This document shows, in pieces, positions 8,260 to 16,400 of a stretch of 64,000 nucleotides of DNA. Both the position numbers and the translations under genes were made by a program. This DNA comes from Pseudomonas arsenicoxydans (GTDB lineage: Bacteria > Pseudomonadota > Gammaproteobacteria > Pseudomonadales > Pseudomonadaceae), in assembly GCF_006438915.1 (NCBI RefSeq), contig NZ_RCZE01000017.1, positions 1 to 64,000 on the forward strand, written 5' to 3'. Positions within the stretch are counted from its first letter, which is position 1, and each line of letters opens with the position of its first letter. Under the pieces are notes generated by a model. It had not been told where the DNA came from, ran no database searches, and worked only from the letters and a program-made list of their open reading frames with translations.

Positions 8260-8877
8260 TCAGCGCTGAACGACGCGCATCTGATTCGGTTCTTTCGGCA
8301 GAACCCGCTTGGCAACCACGTAGTGGCTTTCCCAGTACGGCTTCTTCAGCGTATCGATGGTCACCGACTTGCCACGACGTGGGGCGTGGATGAAGCGGTC
8401 GTTGCCCAGGTAGATGGCAACGTGATTGACCCGGCGGCTCTTGATGTTGAAGAAAATCAGGTCGCCCGGCTTCAGATCGCTGCGATTGACTTTCTCGCCA
8501 TGACCGCTGGCCATGGCGTTGGAGGTGCGCGGCAGGTCAAACGTGGCGTCGTTGAACGCATATTTCACCAGGCCACTGCAGTCGAACCCTTTACTTGGGC
8601 TGCTGCCGCCCCAACGGTAAGGAGTACCGAGGACGTTTACAGCGCGGCTCAGCACGTTGCTGCTGGTCTTGCTCGACATCGGCGGAACAAGTTTGCTGTT
8701 GTCACTCAGCTGGGCCGAATGTTTTGCATTTTGTTTGTTTTTGCTCGAAGGAGCAGAAACATGGGATTTTGGGGTGTAACCATTAACGTTTGGAAGACGT
8801 TGCTCACGATTGGTGGCGTGGGCGGCCAGTGGCATCAAAAGGCAAATGGTTAGCCATGTCTTGAAAAATGGACGCAT
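8260..8877 (-). CDS. Secreted NlpC/P60 peptidoglycan endopeptidase
   Basis: A 205-residue protein with a signal peptide (hydrophobic residues 8-19, LAAHA cleavage region; no lipobox cysteine). A Ser/Lys/Asn-rich linker of about 50 residues follows, then an NlpC/P60 domain. The catalytic Cys is C100 in GFDCSGLVKY, with His152 (VNHVAIYLG) and His164 (FIHAPRRG). Such enzymes cut the D-Glu/mDAP bond in murein. The start at 8877 is chosen because it gives the signal peptide; an upstream extension to 9066 is rich in unlikely sequence. Confidence 0.88.
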   Translation of the reverse strand: MRPFFKTWLTICLLMPLAAHATNREQRLPNVNGYTPKSHVSAPSSKNKQNAKHSAQLSDNSKLVPPMSSKTSSNVLSRAVNVLGTPYRWGGSSPSKGFDCSGLVKYAFNDATFDLPRTSNAMASGHGEKVNRSDLKPGDLIFFNIKSRRVNHVAIYLGNDRFIHAPRRGKSVTIDTLKKPYWESHYVVAKRVLPKEPNQMRVVQR

Positions 8878-9127
8878 TAGGCAGGGCTCGAATAGGTGAA
8901 CGCGCAACTTTATAACAGCTTTTTTTGACCTTCCGAGGCCGTTGGTCGATTCAACCTGGTGGTCAATGGAACCAAACAAGCGGCAAATGGACGCAATTGT
9001 CGGACAGAAGTCAGGTGCTATAAGGCTTTGACGGACATCAAGGTAGCATTTGCCATACGTCGGCAACCTGTAAAAAAGTCACAAAGATTTAAAGAATATT
9101 TATCTATCGTGTGAATCGAGGTGCTCC

Positions 9128-9559
9128 ATGAACAGCTATCAACAGTCCGCCGCGCATCAAGATACGCACAGCAAAGTGATCGGATATCTGCTGTGGATTT
9201 TTGGTTTTACCGGTGCTCACCGCTTCTATTACGGCAAGCCGGTGACCGGGACGATCTGGTTTTTCACCTTTGGCTTGCTGGGAATCGGCTGGCTGATCGA
9301 CGTTTTTCTGATCCCGGCAATGGACCGTGAAGCGGACCTTCGGTTCACCGCGGGGCCGATCGAATACAACGTGGCGTGGATTCTGCTGACGTTTCTAGGG
9401 GTGTTCGGTGTACATCGGATGTATCAGGGGAAGTGGATCAGCGGCTTGCTGTACTTGGTGACGGGCGGGTTGTTCTTTGTCGGGGTGCTGTATGACTTCT
9501 GGACGCTGAATGACCAGGTTTCGGTGCGTAACGCCCAGAATCGAGGCGCGTTCCAGTAA
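9128..9559 (+). CDS. TM2-domain protein with two repeats
   Basis: A 143-residue membrane protein. Two TM2-like units are visible: LWIFGFTGAHRFYYGKPVTG...GWLIDVFLIP (about residues 20-67) and LLTFLGVFGVHRMYQGKWISG...FFVGVLYDFW (about 87-129). Each has the GxHRxYxGK turn between two helices, so four membrane segments are expected. TM2 proteins have no assigned molecular role in bacteria. The ATG at 9128 follows GAGGTGCTCC. A REPIN lies right after the stop. Confidence 0.8.
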   Translation: MNSYQQSAAHQDTHSKVIGYLLWIFGFTGAHRFYYGKPVTGTIWFFTFGLLGIGWLIDVFLIPAMDREADLRFTAGPIEYNVAWILLTFLGVFGVHRMYQGKWISGLLYLVTGGLFFVGVLYDFWTLNDQVSVRNAQNRGAFQ

Positions 9560-9562
9560 GCA

Positions 9563-9636
9563 TTCGCGAGCAAGCCCGCTCCCACATTTGATCTGGTCGT
9601 TCACAAATCCAGTGTGGGAGCGGGCTTGCTCGCGAA
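9563..9636. repeat. REPIN (inverted REP pair)
   Basis: A TTCGCGAGCAAGCCCGCTC arm and its inverted TGTGGGAGCGGGC...CGCGAA partner, separated by about 26 bases. It lies between the convergent TM2 and pyrC' genes. Confidence 0.88.
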
Positions 9637-9652
9637 TGCAGGCAACCCGGTA

Positions 9653-10924
9653 TTACGCCTGGTGGCTAATCCGGCCATCCACCAAGGTGTAGCGCACCAC
9701 GCCCGGCAGGCTGTGCCCAAAGAACGGGCAGTTCTCACCCTTGGACAGCCAGGTTTCACCCGCCACTGTCGACGCCGCAGGGTCGAACAGCACGATATCC
9801 GCCGGCCCACCCACCGCCAGCTTACCGGCCGGCAAACGCAGCGCTTCGGCAGGCCCGGCACTCAAGCGCGCCAGCAGCGTCGGCAGGTCCAGCAAACCAT
9901 CCTCCACCAGCGTCATCGCCAGCGGCAGCAGCAATTCAACGCTGCTGATGCCCGGCTCTGTCGCGCCGAACGGTGCCAGTTTGGCATCCCGCTCATGCGG
10001 TTGGTGATGGCTGGAAATGGCCGAGATCACGCCCGATTTCACCGCCGCACGCAGGCCGTCGCGGTCGGCGCGGGTGCGCAGCGGCGGCTGGACATGGTAG
10101 AGGCTGCTGAAGTCGATCAAGGCTTCATCCGTCAGGATCAGCTGATACAGCGCCACATCGGCGGTCACCGGCAGCCCACGGGCCTGGGCCTGAGCGATCA
10201 GGGCCACACCGCGAGCGCTGGTGAGCTGGCTGAAGTGCGCGCGCACGCCGCTTTGCTCGACCAGCAACAGGTCGCGGGCCAGGGCCACGGTTTCAGCCGT
10301 TTCCGGAATGCCCGGCAAACCGAGGAAGCTCGCGGTCGGGCCTTCATGGGCCAGGCCACCTTCGGCCAGATCGCGGTCCTGCGAATTGAAAATCACCGTC
10401 AGGTCGAACGTCGCCGCATATTCCAGCGCCCGGCACAAGGTGCGGGTGTTGCGGAAGCTCTCCAGGCCGTTGCCGAAGGCCACGCAGCCGGCATCGCGCA
10501 GGGCAACGAGCTCTGCCAGCTGCTCGCCGTCCAGGCCTTTGCTCAGGGCGCCGATCGGGAAGACCTTGGCGTTGCCGGCTTCACGGGCGCGGTCGAGAAT
10601 CAGTTCGGCCACGGCCGAGGTGTCCAGCACCGGTTTGGTTTTCGGCGGGCAGCACAGGCTGGTCACGCCACCGGCGGCCGCGGCGCGGGTTTCGCTGATG
10701 ATCGAACCTTTGCGGCTGTAGCCCGGCTCGCGCAGGGCGACGTTCAGGTCAACCAACCCGGGGGCGGCCACCAGGCCTTGGGCGTCAAGTGTGTCGACGG
10801 CGACAAAACCGGCGGGCGCGGCGCCCAGGGCGACGATCTTGCAGGCTTCAATGTGGATGTCAGTCACTTTATCCAGGCCAGAGGCTGGATCAATCACGCG
10901 TGCGCCGAGAATGCTGAGCTTCAC
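9653..10924 (-). CDS. pyrC': PyrC', non-catalytic dihydroorotase-like subunit of ATCase
   Basis: A 423-residue amidohydrolase-fold protein. The metal-binding HxH of true dihydroorotases is lost: the segment reads DLNVALREPG (residues 59-68), with Asn61 and Ala63 in place of the histidines, and the usual TDHAPH block reads SSHHQPH. This matches the Pseudomonas pseudo-dihydroorotase that forms a dodecameric complex with PyrB and is needed for assembly, not catalysis. Its start overlaps the pyrB stop (ATGA), consistent with stoichiometric co-translation. An active dihydroorotase should be encoded elsewhere. Confidence 0.92.
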   Translation of the reverse strand: MKLSILGARVIDPASGLDKVTDIHIEACKIVALGAAPAGFVAVDTLDAQGLVAAPGLVDLNVALREPGYSRKGSIISETRAAAAGGVTSLCCPPKTKPVLDTSAVAELILDRAREAGNAKVFPIGALSKGLDGEQLAELVALRDAGCVAFGNGLESFRNTRTLCRALEYAATFDLTVIFNSQDRDLAEGGLAHEGPTASFLGLPGIPETAETVALARDLLLVEQSGVRAHFSQLTSARGVALIAQAQARGLPVTADVALYQLILTDEALIDFSSLYHVQPPLRTRADRDGLRAAVKSGVISAISSHHQPHERDAKLAPFGATEPGISSVELLLPLAMTLVEDGLLDLPTLLARLSAGPAEALRLPAGKLAVGGPADIVLFDPAASTVAGETWLSKGENCPFFGHSLPGVVRYTLVDGRISHQA

Positions 10925-11925
10925 TGGGCGTTCTCCTGCTCGAATTGACGTTGCGCAGTCTGCCCGCTCATGGCCATGGACAGCACAGCCATACGAATCG
11001 CAATACCGTAGGTCACCTGGTTGAGGATCACCGAGTGCGGACCGTCGGCCACCGCCGACTCAATCTCCACCCCACGGTTGATCGGCCCCGGATGCATGAC
11101 GATGCAATCCGGCTTGGCCCCGGCCAGGCGCGCGGTGGTCAGGCCGAACAGGCGGTAGAACTCGCCCTCGCTCGGCAGCAGGCCACCGGCCATGCGCTCG
11201 CGTTGCAGGCGCAGCATGATCACCACGTCGACGTCTTTCAGGCCTTCGGTCATGTCGGTGTAGACCTTCACGCCGTATTGCTCGATGCCGATCGGTAGCA
11301 GGGTTTTCGGCGCGATCACGCGGATGTCCGGGCAACCCAGGGTTTTCAGCGCCAGCATGTTCGAACGTGCCACCCGCGAATGCAGGATGTCGCCAACGAT
11401 GGCCACCGAGAGGTTTTCGAAGCCGCCCTTGTGTCGACGGATCGTCAGCATGTCGAGCATGCCCTGCGTCGGGTGCGCGTGCCGGCCGTCTCCGCCGTTG
11501 ATGATCGCCACTTGCGGGCACACATGTTCGGCGATGAAGTGCGCCGCGCCGGAGTCACCGTGACGCACGACAAACATGTCGGCAGCCATGGCTTCCAGGT
11601 TGCGCAGGGTGTCGAGCAGGGTTTCGCCCTTGCTGGCCGACGAGGTCGACACGTTCAGGGTGATCACGTCTGCCGACAGCCGCTGGGCCGCCAGTTCGAA
11701 GGTGGTGCGGGTGCGGGTGGAGTTTTCGAAGAACACATTGCACACGGTCTTGCCGCGCAGCAACGGGACTTTCTTCACCGCCCGGGCGCCGACTTCGAGG
11801 AACGAGTCGGCGGTGTCGAGGATTTCTGTCAGCAGCTCGCGGCGCAAACCGTCGAGCGAGAGAAAGTGGCGCAGCTGGCCCTGATCATTGAGCTGCAGCG
11901 GGCGCTTGGTATCTAGAGGCGTCAT
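10921..11925 (-). CDS. pyrB: PyrB, aspartate carbamoyltransferase catalytic chain
   Basis: A 334-residue transcarbamylase making carbamoyl-aspartate in pyrimidine synthesis. The carbamoyl-phosphate motif STRTRTTFE, the HPTQGMLDM block and the HPGPINRG block are intact. The start at 11925 (MTPLDTKRPL) gives the length usual for Pseudomonas, whose PyrB has an N-terminal extension contributing to nucleotide control; six more codons upstream are open but lack a better site. It is downstream of pyrR (27 bp) and overlaps pyrC'. Confidence 0.95.
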   Translation of the reverse strand: MTPLDTKRPLQLNDQGQLRHFLSLDGLRRELLTEILDTADSFLEVGARAVKKVPLLRGKTVCNVFFENSTRTRTTFELAAQRLSADVITLNVSTSSASKGETLLDTLRNLEAMAADMFVVRHGDSGAAHFIAEHVCPQVAIINGGDGRHAHPTQGMLDMLTIRRHKGGFENLSVAIVGDILHSRVARSNMLALKTLGCPDIRVIAPKTLLPIGIEQYGVKVYTDMTEGLKDVDVVIMLRLQRERMAGGLLPSEGEFYRLFGLTTARLAGAKPDCIVMHPGPINRGVEIESAVADGPHSVILNQVTYGIAIRMAVLSMAMSGQTAQRQFEQENAQ

Positions 11926-11952
11926 CGCGAGGGGGACTCTCAATAGGGCGAA

Positions 11953-12456
11953 TTAAAGGGCGAGGTCTTGCAGTTCAAGCTTGAGCTCGGGGCCGGACAG
12001 CTTGACCCGCTCATGGGCGGCCAGCGACAGCGTCGCGCCGACCACATTCGGGCTGATCGGCAACTCGCCGGCGTCGAGGTCCAGCAGGCAGACCAGCGTT
12101 ACGCTGGCCGGGCGGCCGTAGTCGAACAGTTCGTTCATGGCGGCGCGGATGGTGCGGCCGCTCATGAGTACGTCGTCGATCAGCACCAGGTCCTGGCCTT
12201 CGATCTCGAACGGCAGCGCCGACGGGCGAACCTGCGGGTGCAGGCCGTTCTGGCTGAAATCGTCACGGTAGAAGGACACGTCCAGGGTGCCGAGCGGCGA
12301 ATCGCTGCCCAGTTCTTCGAGCAACGCCTGGGCAACCCAGACGCCGCCGGTACGGATACCGATGTAACGCGGTTCGCTGATGCCACGGTGTTCCAGGTGT
12401 GCCTTGAGACGGATCGCCATCTGGCTGATCAGTTCGGCGGGATTGGGCAGGCTCAT
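11953..12456 (-). CDS. pyrR: PyrR, pyrimidine regulator / uracil phosphoribosyltransferase
   Basis: A 167-residue type I phosphoribosyltransferase. The PRPP loop is VLIDDVLMSGRT, preceded by the flexible-loop region SFYRDDF. In pseudomonads pyrR sits in front of pyrB-pyrC' and its product influences pyr gene expression, although the mechanism is less clear than the attenuation known in Bacillus. An AAGGAG ribosome-binding site precedes the start, and a GC-rich hairpin lies just upstream of it (12474-12507). Gap to pyrB is 27 bp. Confidence 0.92.
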   Translation of the reverse strand: MSLPNPAELISQMAIRLKAHLEHRGISEPRYIGIRTGGVWVAQALLEELGSDSPLGTLDVSFYRDDFSQNGLHPQVRPSALPFEIEGQDLVLIDDVLMSGRTIRAAMNELFDYGRPASVTLVCLLDLDAGELPISPNVVGATLSLAAHERVKLSGPELKLELQDLAL

Positions 12457-12473
12457 GGTTGCTCCTTCTTGGG

Positions 12474-12507
12474 CCCGAGCCGGATGCTGCTTGAAGGGTG
12501 GCTCGGG
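12474..12507 (-). promoter_or_regulatory. Leader hairpin directly upstream of the pyrR ribosome-binding site
   Basis: CCCGAGCC (12474-12481) and GGCTCGGG (12500-12507) form a perfect 8-bp stem with an 18-base loop in the pyrR leader. In the transcript it is followed within a few bases by AAGGAG and the start codon. There is no T tract, so it is not a simple terminator; it could influence pyrR translation or bind a regulator. Function is inferred from position only. Confidence 0.4.
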
Positions 12508-12555
12508 TTGTCGCTATAGAGAGTCGCTTGCAGCGGCTCTTGAGGATTCGTTGCT

Positions 12556-12993
12556 TCAGGACTCGAACAGCGCGCTGTTTTCGTCGAGCCAGCCTTGCAG
12601 CAGCAGGGCGGCGGCGATGGCATCGACCGGGTTGTCGCGGTAACTGCCTTTTTGCCCGCCGCGATCACGTCGCTCGCCTTTGGCTTCAAACGTGGTCAGG
12701 CGTTCATCGTGGGTATAGAAGGGCAAGTTGTAGCGACCGTTGAGGCGACGGGCGAACTTTTCCGCGCGCAGGCACATGTCGCTCGGAGTGCCGTCCATGT
12801 TTAAAGGCAGGCCGACCACCACCGCGTCAGGCTTCCACTCTTTAATCAGGGCTTCGACCTGATTCCAGTCGGGAACGCCGTTCTGCGCCTTCAAGGTGCA
12901 CAGCTCGCGGGCCTGGCCGGTAATCACCTGGCCGACCGCGACACCGATCTGTTTGGTGCCGTAGTCAAACCCCAAAATCAGGCGCAGGGCCAT
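12556..12993 (-). CDS. ruvX: RuvX/YqgF putative pre-16S rRNA nuclease
   Basis: A 145-residue RNase H-fold protein with the YqgF motifs: FDYGTKQIGVAVG at the N-terminus, VVVGLPLNMDG centrally and a DERLTTFEA block. The family was first called a Holliday-junction resolvase and is now mostly linked to 16S rRNA 5'-end maturation. Its ATG overlaps the algH stop by one base (TGATG). It precedes pyrR by 100 bp. Confidence 0.92.
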   Translation of the reverse strand: MALRLILGFDYGTKQIGVAVGQVITGQARELCTLKAQNGVPDWNQVEALIKEWKPDAVVVGLPLNMDGTPSDMCLRAEKFARRLNGRYNLPFYTHDERLTTFEAKGERRDRGGQKGSYRDNPVDAIAAALLLQGWLDENSALFES

Positions 12994-13565
12994 CAGGCGT
13001 GCCCCGCCTGGCTGGTCAGCAGGCTGAGGTTGACGCCCAAGTGTTTGGCCGCCGCGTCCAGGCGCAATTCGCTGCTGGTGTTGAACAGGATGTCGGCGTC
13101 GTACGGGCAGGTCAGCCAGGCGTTCTGCGCCAGTTCGGCATCCAGCTGCCCGGCTTCCCAGCCGGCGTAACCGAGGGCGATCAGGCTTTTCGCCGGGCCC
13201 ACGCCGTCGGCGATGGCGAACAGCACGTCCTGGGAAGTGGACAGAGCCAGTTCGTCTTCCAGATCAACGGTCGCCTGATAGCTCTGGCCCTTGGGATGCA
13301 GGACAAAACCACGATCGGTCTGTACCGGGCCACCGATGAAAATCGGCACATGCTGGCACAACGCTGGCGGCTCGATGTCCGGGCGCAGTTGCTCGAGGAT
13401 GTCGGCCAGATTCAGGTCTTGCGGGCGGTTGACCACCAACCCCATGGCACCATTGGCGGTGTGCTCGACGATGTAGGTCAAGGTGTGCGCAAAGTTCGGG
13501 TCGGCCATGTGCGGCATGGCGATCAGGAAGTGATGCTTGAGGTAGCTGGGGCTGACGTTCTTCAT
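12993..13565 (-). CDS. algH: AlgH/YqgE (UPF0301) family protein
   Basis: A 190-residue protein of the YqgE/AlgH family: HHFLIAMPHMADPNFAHTL near the start, VVNRPQDLNL, PIFIGGPVQTDRGFVLH, and GYAGWEAGQLDAELAQNAWL. In P. aeruginosa the gene was named for an effect on alginate expression, but its biochemistry is unknown. The chosen ATG at 13565 opens the family-typical MKNVSPSYLKHHFL; 12 more in-frame codons upstream are unlikely. It is co-transcribed with ruvX. Confidence 0.92.
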   Translation of the reverse strand: MKNVSPSYLKHHFLIAMPHMADPNFAHTLTYIVEHTANGAMGLVVNRPQDLNLADILEQLRPDIEPPALCQHVPIFIGGPVQTDRGFVLHPKGQSYQATVDLEDELALSTSQDVLFAIADGVGPAKSLIALGYAGWEAGQLDAELAQNAWLTCPYDADILFNTSSELRLDAAAKHLGVNLSLLTSQAGHA

Positions 13566-13640
13566 GAGCGCTAGTGTGGCGTTGGAGGGGCAAACTGACA
13601 AGCTGGGGATGCCGCAATTTGGCAGTCGACACCGCTTAAA

Positions 13641-13752
13641 TGTGGGAGCGGGCTTGTTGTGGCGAGGGGGCTTGCTCCCGCTCGAGTGCGCAGCGCTCGC
13701 ATTTGTCGGGGGCTGCTTCGCAGCCCAGCGGGAGCAAGCTCCCTCGCCACAG
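13641..13752. repeat. Hybrid repeat: REP half-site joined to a TGTGGCGAGGG-class palindrome
   Basis: Bases 13641-13655 are the left part of a standard REP (TGTGGGAGCGGGCTTG), which then runs straight into the second repeat class (TTGTGGCGAGGGGGC...) ending CTCCCTCGCCACAG at 13752. Inner palindromes (CGAGTGCGCAGCGCTCGC, GGGGCTGCTTCGCAGCCC) are present. It looks like one repeat inserted into, or recombined with, the other. Confidence 0.8.
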
Positions 13753-13783
13753 GTTCTTCCTCCACCCTGGGGATTTGTGTGGG

Positions 13784-14683
13784 TCAGTTACTGGACAACC
13801 TGTCGCCGCGGGCAAACTTCCACGTGCGGATGATTTCCAGGCGGTCGATGTCCGAAAGGTCACCGGTAAACGGCGCAAACGGTGCCGCGAGCCTGACGAT
13901 CCGCTGCGCCGCCTGATCCAGCAACGGCTGCCCCGACGATTCCAGCACCAGCACTTCATACAGCGAGCCATCGCGGTTGATCGAGACCATTAGGCGCAAA
14001 TTGCCGTAAATCTGTTGGCGCCGAGCTTCGTCGGGGTAGTTGAGGTTGCCGATGCGCTCGACCTTCTTACGCCATTCGTCCTTATACCAGGCGCCTTTGT
14101 CTTTCATGGTCGAAGCAGCGCTTAGGCGGTGGATGCGCGGGCGTTTGGCGTACAGCTGTTGTTCGTTGGCCAGTTCCGCTTCGAGGCTGGCGATGTCGCT
14201 GGACAGCTGGGAGCTGTCAAACGTCGGCGCGGCCACTTCCGCTTTGGTTTGCGGTTTGACCTCTTCGTTCTTGGCCGGGGCTTTTTTCGGCTTCGGTGCG
14301 ATGGTGGTCACGGCAGCCTTGGGCGGCGCTTCCTGTACTTCAGGTTTGGCGGCGGGTGGCGGTGTGACTTTTTGCACCTTGTTGTCCTGGAACGGCGCGA
14401 TCTCGGTGGTCTTGGGGATCGCCTTTTTATCCAGGGTGCCGCTGCCTTGCTGATTTTCCTGGGCGAGGAAGTCGGCTTTTTCGGGCTTCTTTTCGCTTTT
14501 GAAGCTGGCGAGGGTGATTTCCAGGGTTTTGCTGATCTGTTTGGGCTCGACCATCGTAAAGCCGACGCCCAACAACAAGGCCAGGTGAATCAACGCCGCC
14601 AGAAACAGGGTAAAACCGAGGCGATCGGCCGGGCGCACGCCACGATGGGCGAGTTCAACGGGCAGATCGGACGGAAGTGTCAT
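13784..14683 (-). CDS. TonB-family energy transducer (TonB3-like)
   Basis: A 299-residue protein with one N-terminal membrane segment (about residues 20-43), a long Lys/Pro/Glu-rich periplasmic linker, a short coiled segment (SLEAELANEQQLYAKR), and a C-terminal TonB domain ending near residue 290 (YPDEARRQQIYGNLRLMVSINRDGSLYEVLVLESSG). It sits between gshB and algH in the position of P. aeruginosa tonB3, which is needed for twitching motility. The nearby pil-chp genes support the same role here, but TonB-box partners cannot be seen. Confidence 0.85.
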   Translation of the reverse strand: MTLPSDLPVELAHRGVRPADRLGFTLFLAALIHLALLLGVGFTMVEPKQISKTLEITLASFKSEKKPEKADFLAQENQQGSGTLDKKAIPKTTEIAPFQDNKVQKVTPPPAAKPEVQEAPPKAAVTTIAPKPKKAPAKNEEVKPQTKAEVAAPTFDSSQLSSDIASLEAELANEQQLYAKRPRIHRLSAASTMKDKGAWYKDEWRKKVERIGNLNYPDEARRQQIYGNLRLMVSINRDGSLYEVLVLESSGQPLLDQAAQRIVRLAAPFAPFTGDLSDIDRLEIIRTWKFARGDRLSSN

Positions 14684-14760
14684 GACAAAAAAACCAACAT
14701 CGCGTTTTTCACAGGCCGCGCATGATAACGCAATGTTGGTCGTGCCTTGGCTGTTCTATA

Positions 14761-15714
14761 TCAACGAGCCTTGAGCTTCTGATCGATGGCATCCATCAGC
14801 AGGCCACCGATGTCGGTGCCGAACGCGTTATCAATCTCGCGAATGCACGTCGGGCTGGTGACGTTGATTTCGGTCAGGTGCTCACCGATCACGTCCAGAC
14901 CTACAAACAGCAGGCCTTTCTCGCGAAGGGTCGGGCCGACTTGGGCGGCGATCCAGCGATCCTTGTCGGTCAACGGGCGAGCTTCGCCACGACCGCCGGC
15001 CGCCAGGTTGCCACGGGTTTCGCCAGCGGCAGGAATGCGCGCCAGGCAGTAATCCACCGGCTCGCCGTCGATCATCAGGATGCGCTTGTCGCCATCCTTG
15101 ATTGCCGGCAGGTAGGCCTGGCCCATGATCTGCTGGGTGCCCAGCGCGGTCAGGGTTTCCAGAATCACCGACAGGTTCGGGTCGCCCGCACGGTGACGGA
15201 AAATCGACGTGCCGCCCATGCCGTCCAGCGGCTTGAGAATCACGTCGCCGTGTTTGGCGGCGAATTCACGCAGCACATCGGCGCGACGGCTGACCACGGT
15301 CGGCGGCGTGCATTGCGGGAACAGCGTAGCGAACAACTTTTCGTTGCAGTCACGCAGGCTCTGCGGCTTGTTGACCACCAACACGCCAGCACGCTCGGCC
15401 TGTTCCAGCAGGTAGGTGGAGTACACGAACTCCATGTCGAACGGCGGATCCTTGCGCATCAGGATCACGTCCAGGTCGCTCAGCAGCGCGTCGGTCTCGG
15501 CTTCCAGCTCGAACCATTTCTCCGGGTTGGCGAAGACTTTCAGCGGGCGCATCCGCGCCCGTGCTTCTCCTTCGCCCTGGTACAAATCGCGCTGTTCCAT
15601 ATAGAACAGTTCCCAGCCGCGCTTCTGCGCGGCCAGCAGCATGGCCAGCGAGCTATCCTTTTTATAGGAGATGCTGGCAATAGGATCCATGACAATCCCG
15701 ACGCGAACGCTCAT
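14761..15714 (-). CDS. gshB: GshB, glutathione synthetase
   Basis: A 317-residue ATP-grasp enzyme that joins gamma-glutamylcysteine and glycine. It starts MSVRVGIVMDPIASISYKKDSS, the typical prokaryotic GshB N-terminus. It includes the ATP-grasp blocks VVNKPQSLRDCNEKLF, ILKPLDGMGGTSIF and INVTSPTCIREID. The start at 15714 is preferred to upstream in-frame codons, which lie in the divergent promoter with pilG. gshB is conserved in this position beside pilG in pseudomonads. Confidence 0.95.
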   Translation of the reverse strand: MSVRVGIVMDPIASISYKKDSSLAMLLAAQKRGWELFYMEQRDLYQGEGEARARMRPLKVFANPEKWFELEAETDALLSDLDVILMRKDPPFDMEFVYSTYLLEQAERAGVLVVNKPQSLRDCNEKLFATLFPQCTPPTVVSRRADVLREFAAKHGDVILKPLDGMGGTSIFRHRAGDPNLSVILETLTALGTQQIMGQAYLPAIKDGDKRILMIDGEPVDYCLARIPAAGETRGNLAAGGRGEARPLTDKDRWIAAQVGPTLREKGLLFVGLDVIGEHLTEINVTSPTCIREIDNAFGTDIGGLLMDAIDQKLKAR

Positions 15715-15938
15715 GGGTTTTTCCTCGAAAATGGATGGTCCGAACGGACATGAAAAAGTGGCGTCAGAGTGGCGCTGAGTGTGTTCCCGGTCAAGGAAAA
15801 ACCACCGCAAAGCCCGGCCGATAGATTGCATTTGGAGACTGTGCTAAAAAGGCTGCCATGCCGTGCTGGCCCTTGAACATCAAGGGTTCCAGCCACCAAA
15901 CGGACAATTTGTTTCGCAAAGGCGACGGTAGAGCATTT

Positions 15939-16343
15939 ATGGATCAGCATTCCAGCGCCTTGAAGGTCATGGTGATCGACGATTCGAAGACGATTCGTCG
16001 CACCGCCGAAACGCTGTTGAAGAATGTGGGTTGTGAAGTCATTACGGCCATCGACGGTTTCGATGCGCTGGCCAAGATTGCCGATAACCATCCCGGCATC
16101 ATCTTTGTCGACATCATGATGCCGCGTCTGGATGGCTATCAGACCTGCGCTTTAATCAAGAACAACAGTGCGTTCAAGTCCACGCCAGTGATTATGCTGT
16201 CGTCCAAGGACGGGCTGTTCGACAAGGCCAAGGGGCGCATCGTCGGCTCCGATCAGTTTTTGACCAAGCCTTTCAGCAAGGAAGAGCTGCTGAACGCGAT
16301 CCAGGCCCATGTTCCGGGCTTCGCCGCCGTTTTGCCGCAGTAG
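15939..16343 (+). CDS. pilG: PilG, twitching-motility response regulator
   Basis: A 134-residue stand-alone CheY-like receiver. Phospho-acceptor Asp58 is in VDIMMPRLDG, the acidic pocket is at IDD (residues 13-15), and the conserved Lys is in LTKPFSKEE. It is the first gene of the Pil-Chp cluster and in P. aeruginosa promotes pilus extension and cAMP signalling. The start at 15939 matches the PilG family; the frame is open for 27 more codons upstream without a better site. Confidence 0.95.
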   Translation: MDQHSSALKVMVIDDSKTIRRTAETLLKNVGCEVITAIDGFDALAKIADNHPGIIFVDIMMPRLDGYQTCALIKNNSAFKSTPVIMLSSKDGLFDKAKGRIVGSDQFLTKPFSKEELLNAIQAHVPGFAAVLPQ

Positions 16344-16400
16344 GACACGCACAGTGACGCTCGGCCAGCGGGCCCGGCGTCGACAAGAATGGGGAAGACC

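Noticed and set aside
9653..10924. Active dihydroorotase PyrC
   Set aside because: The metal-binding histidines are missing, matching the known non-catalytic subunit.
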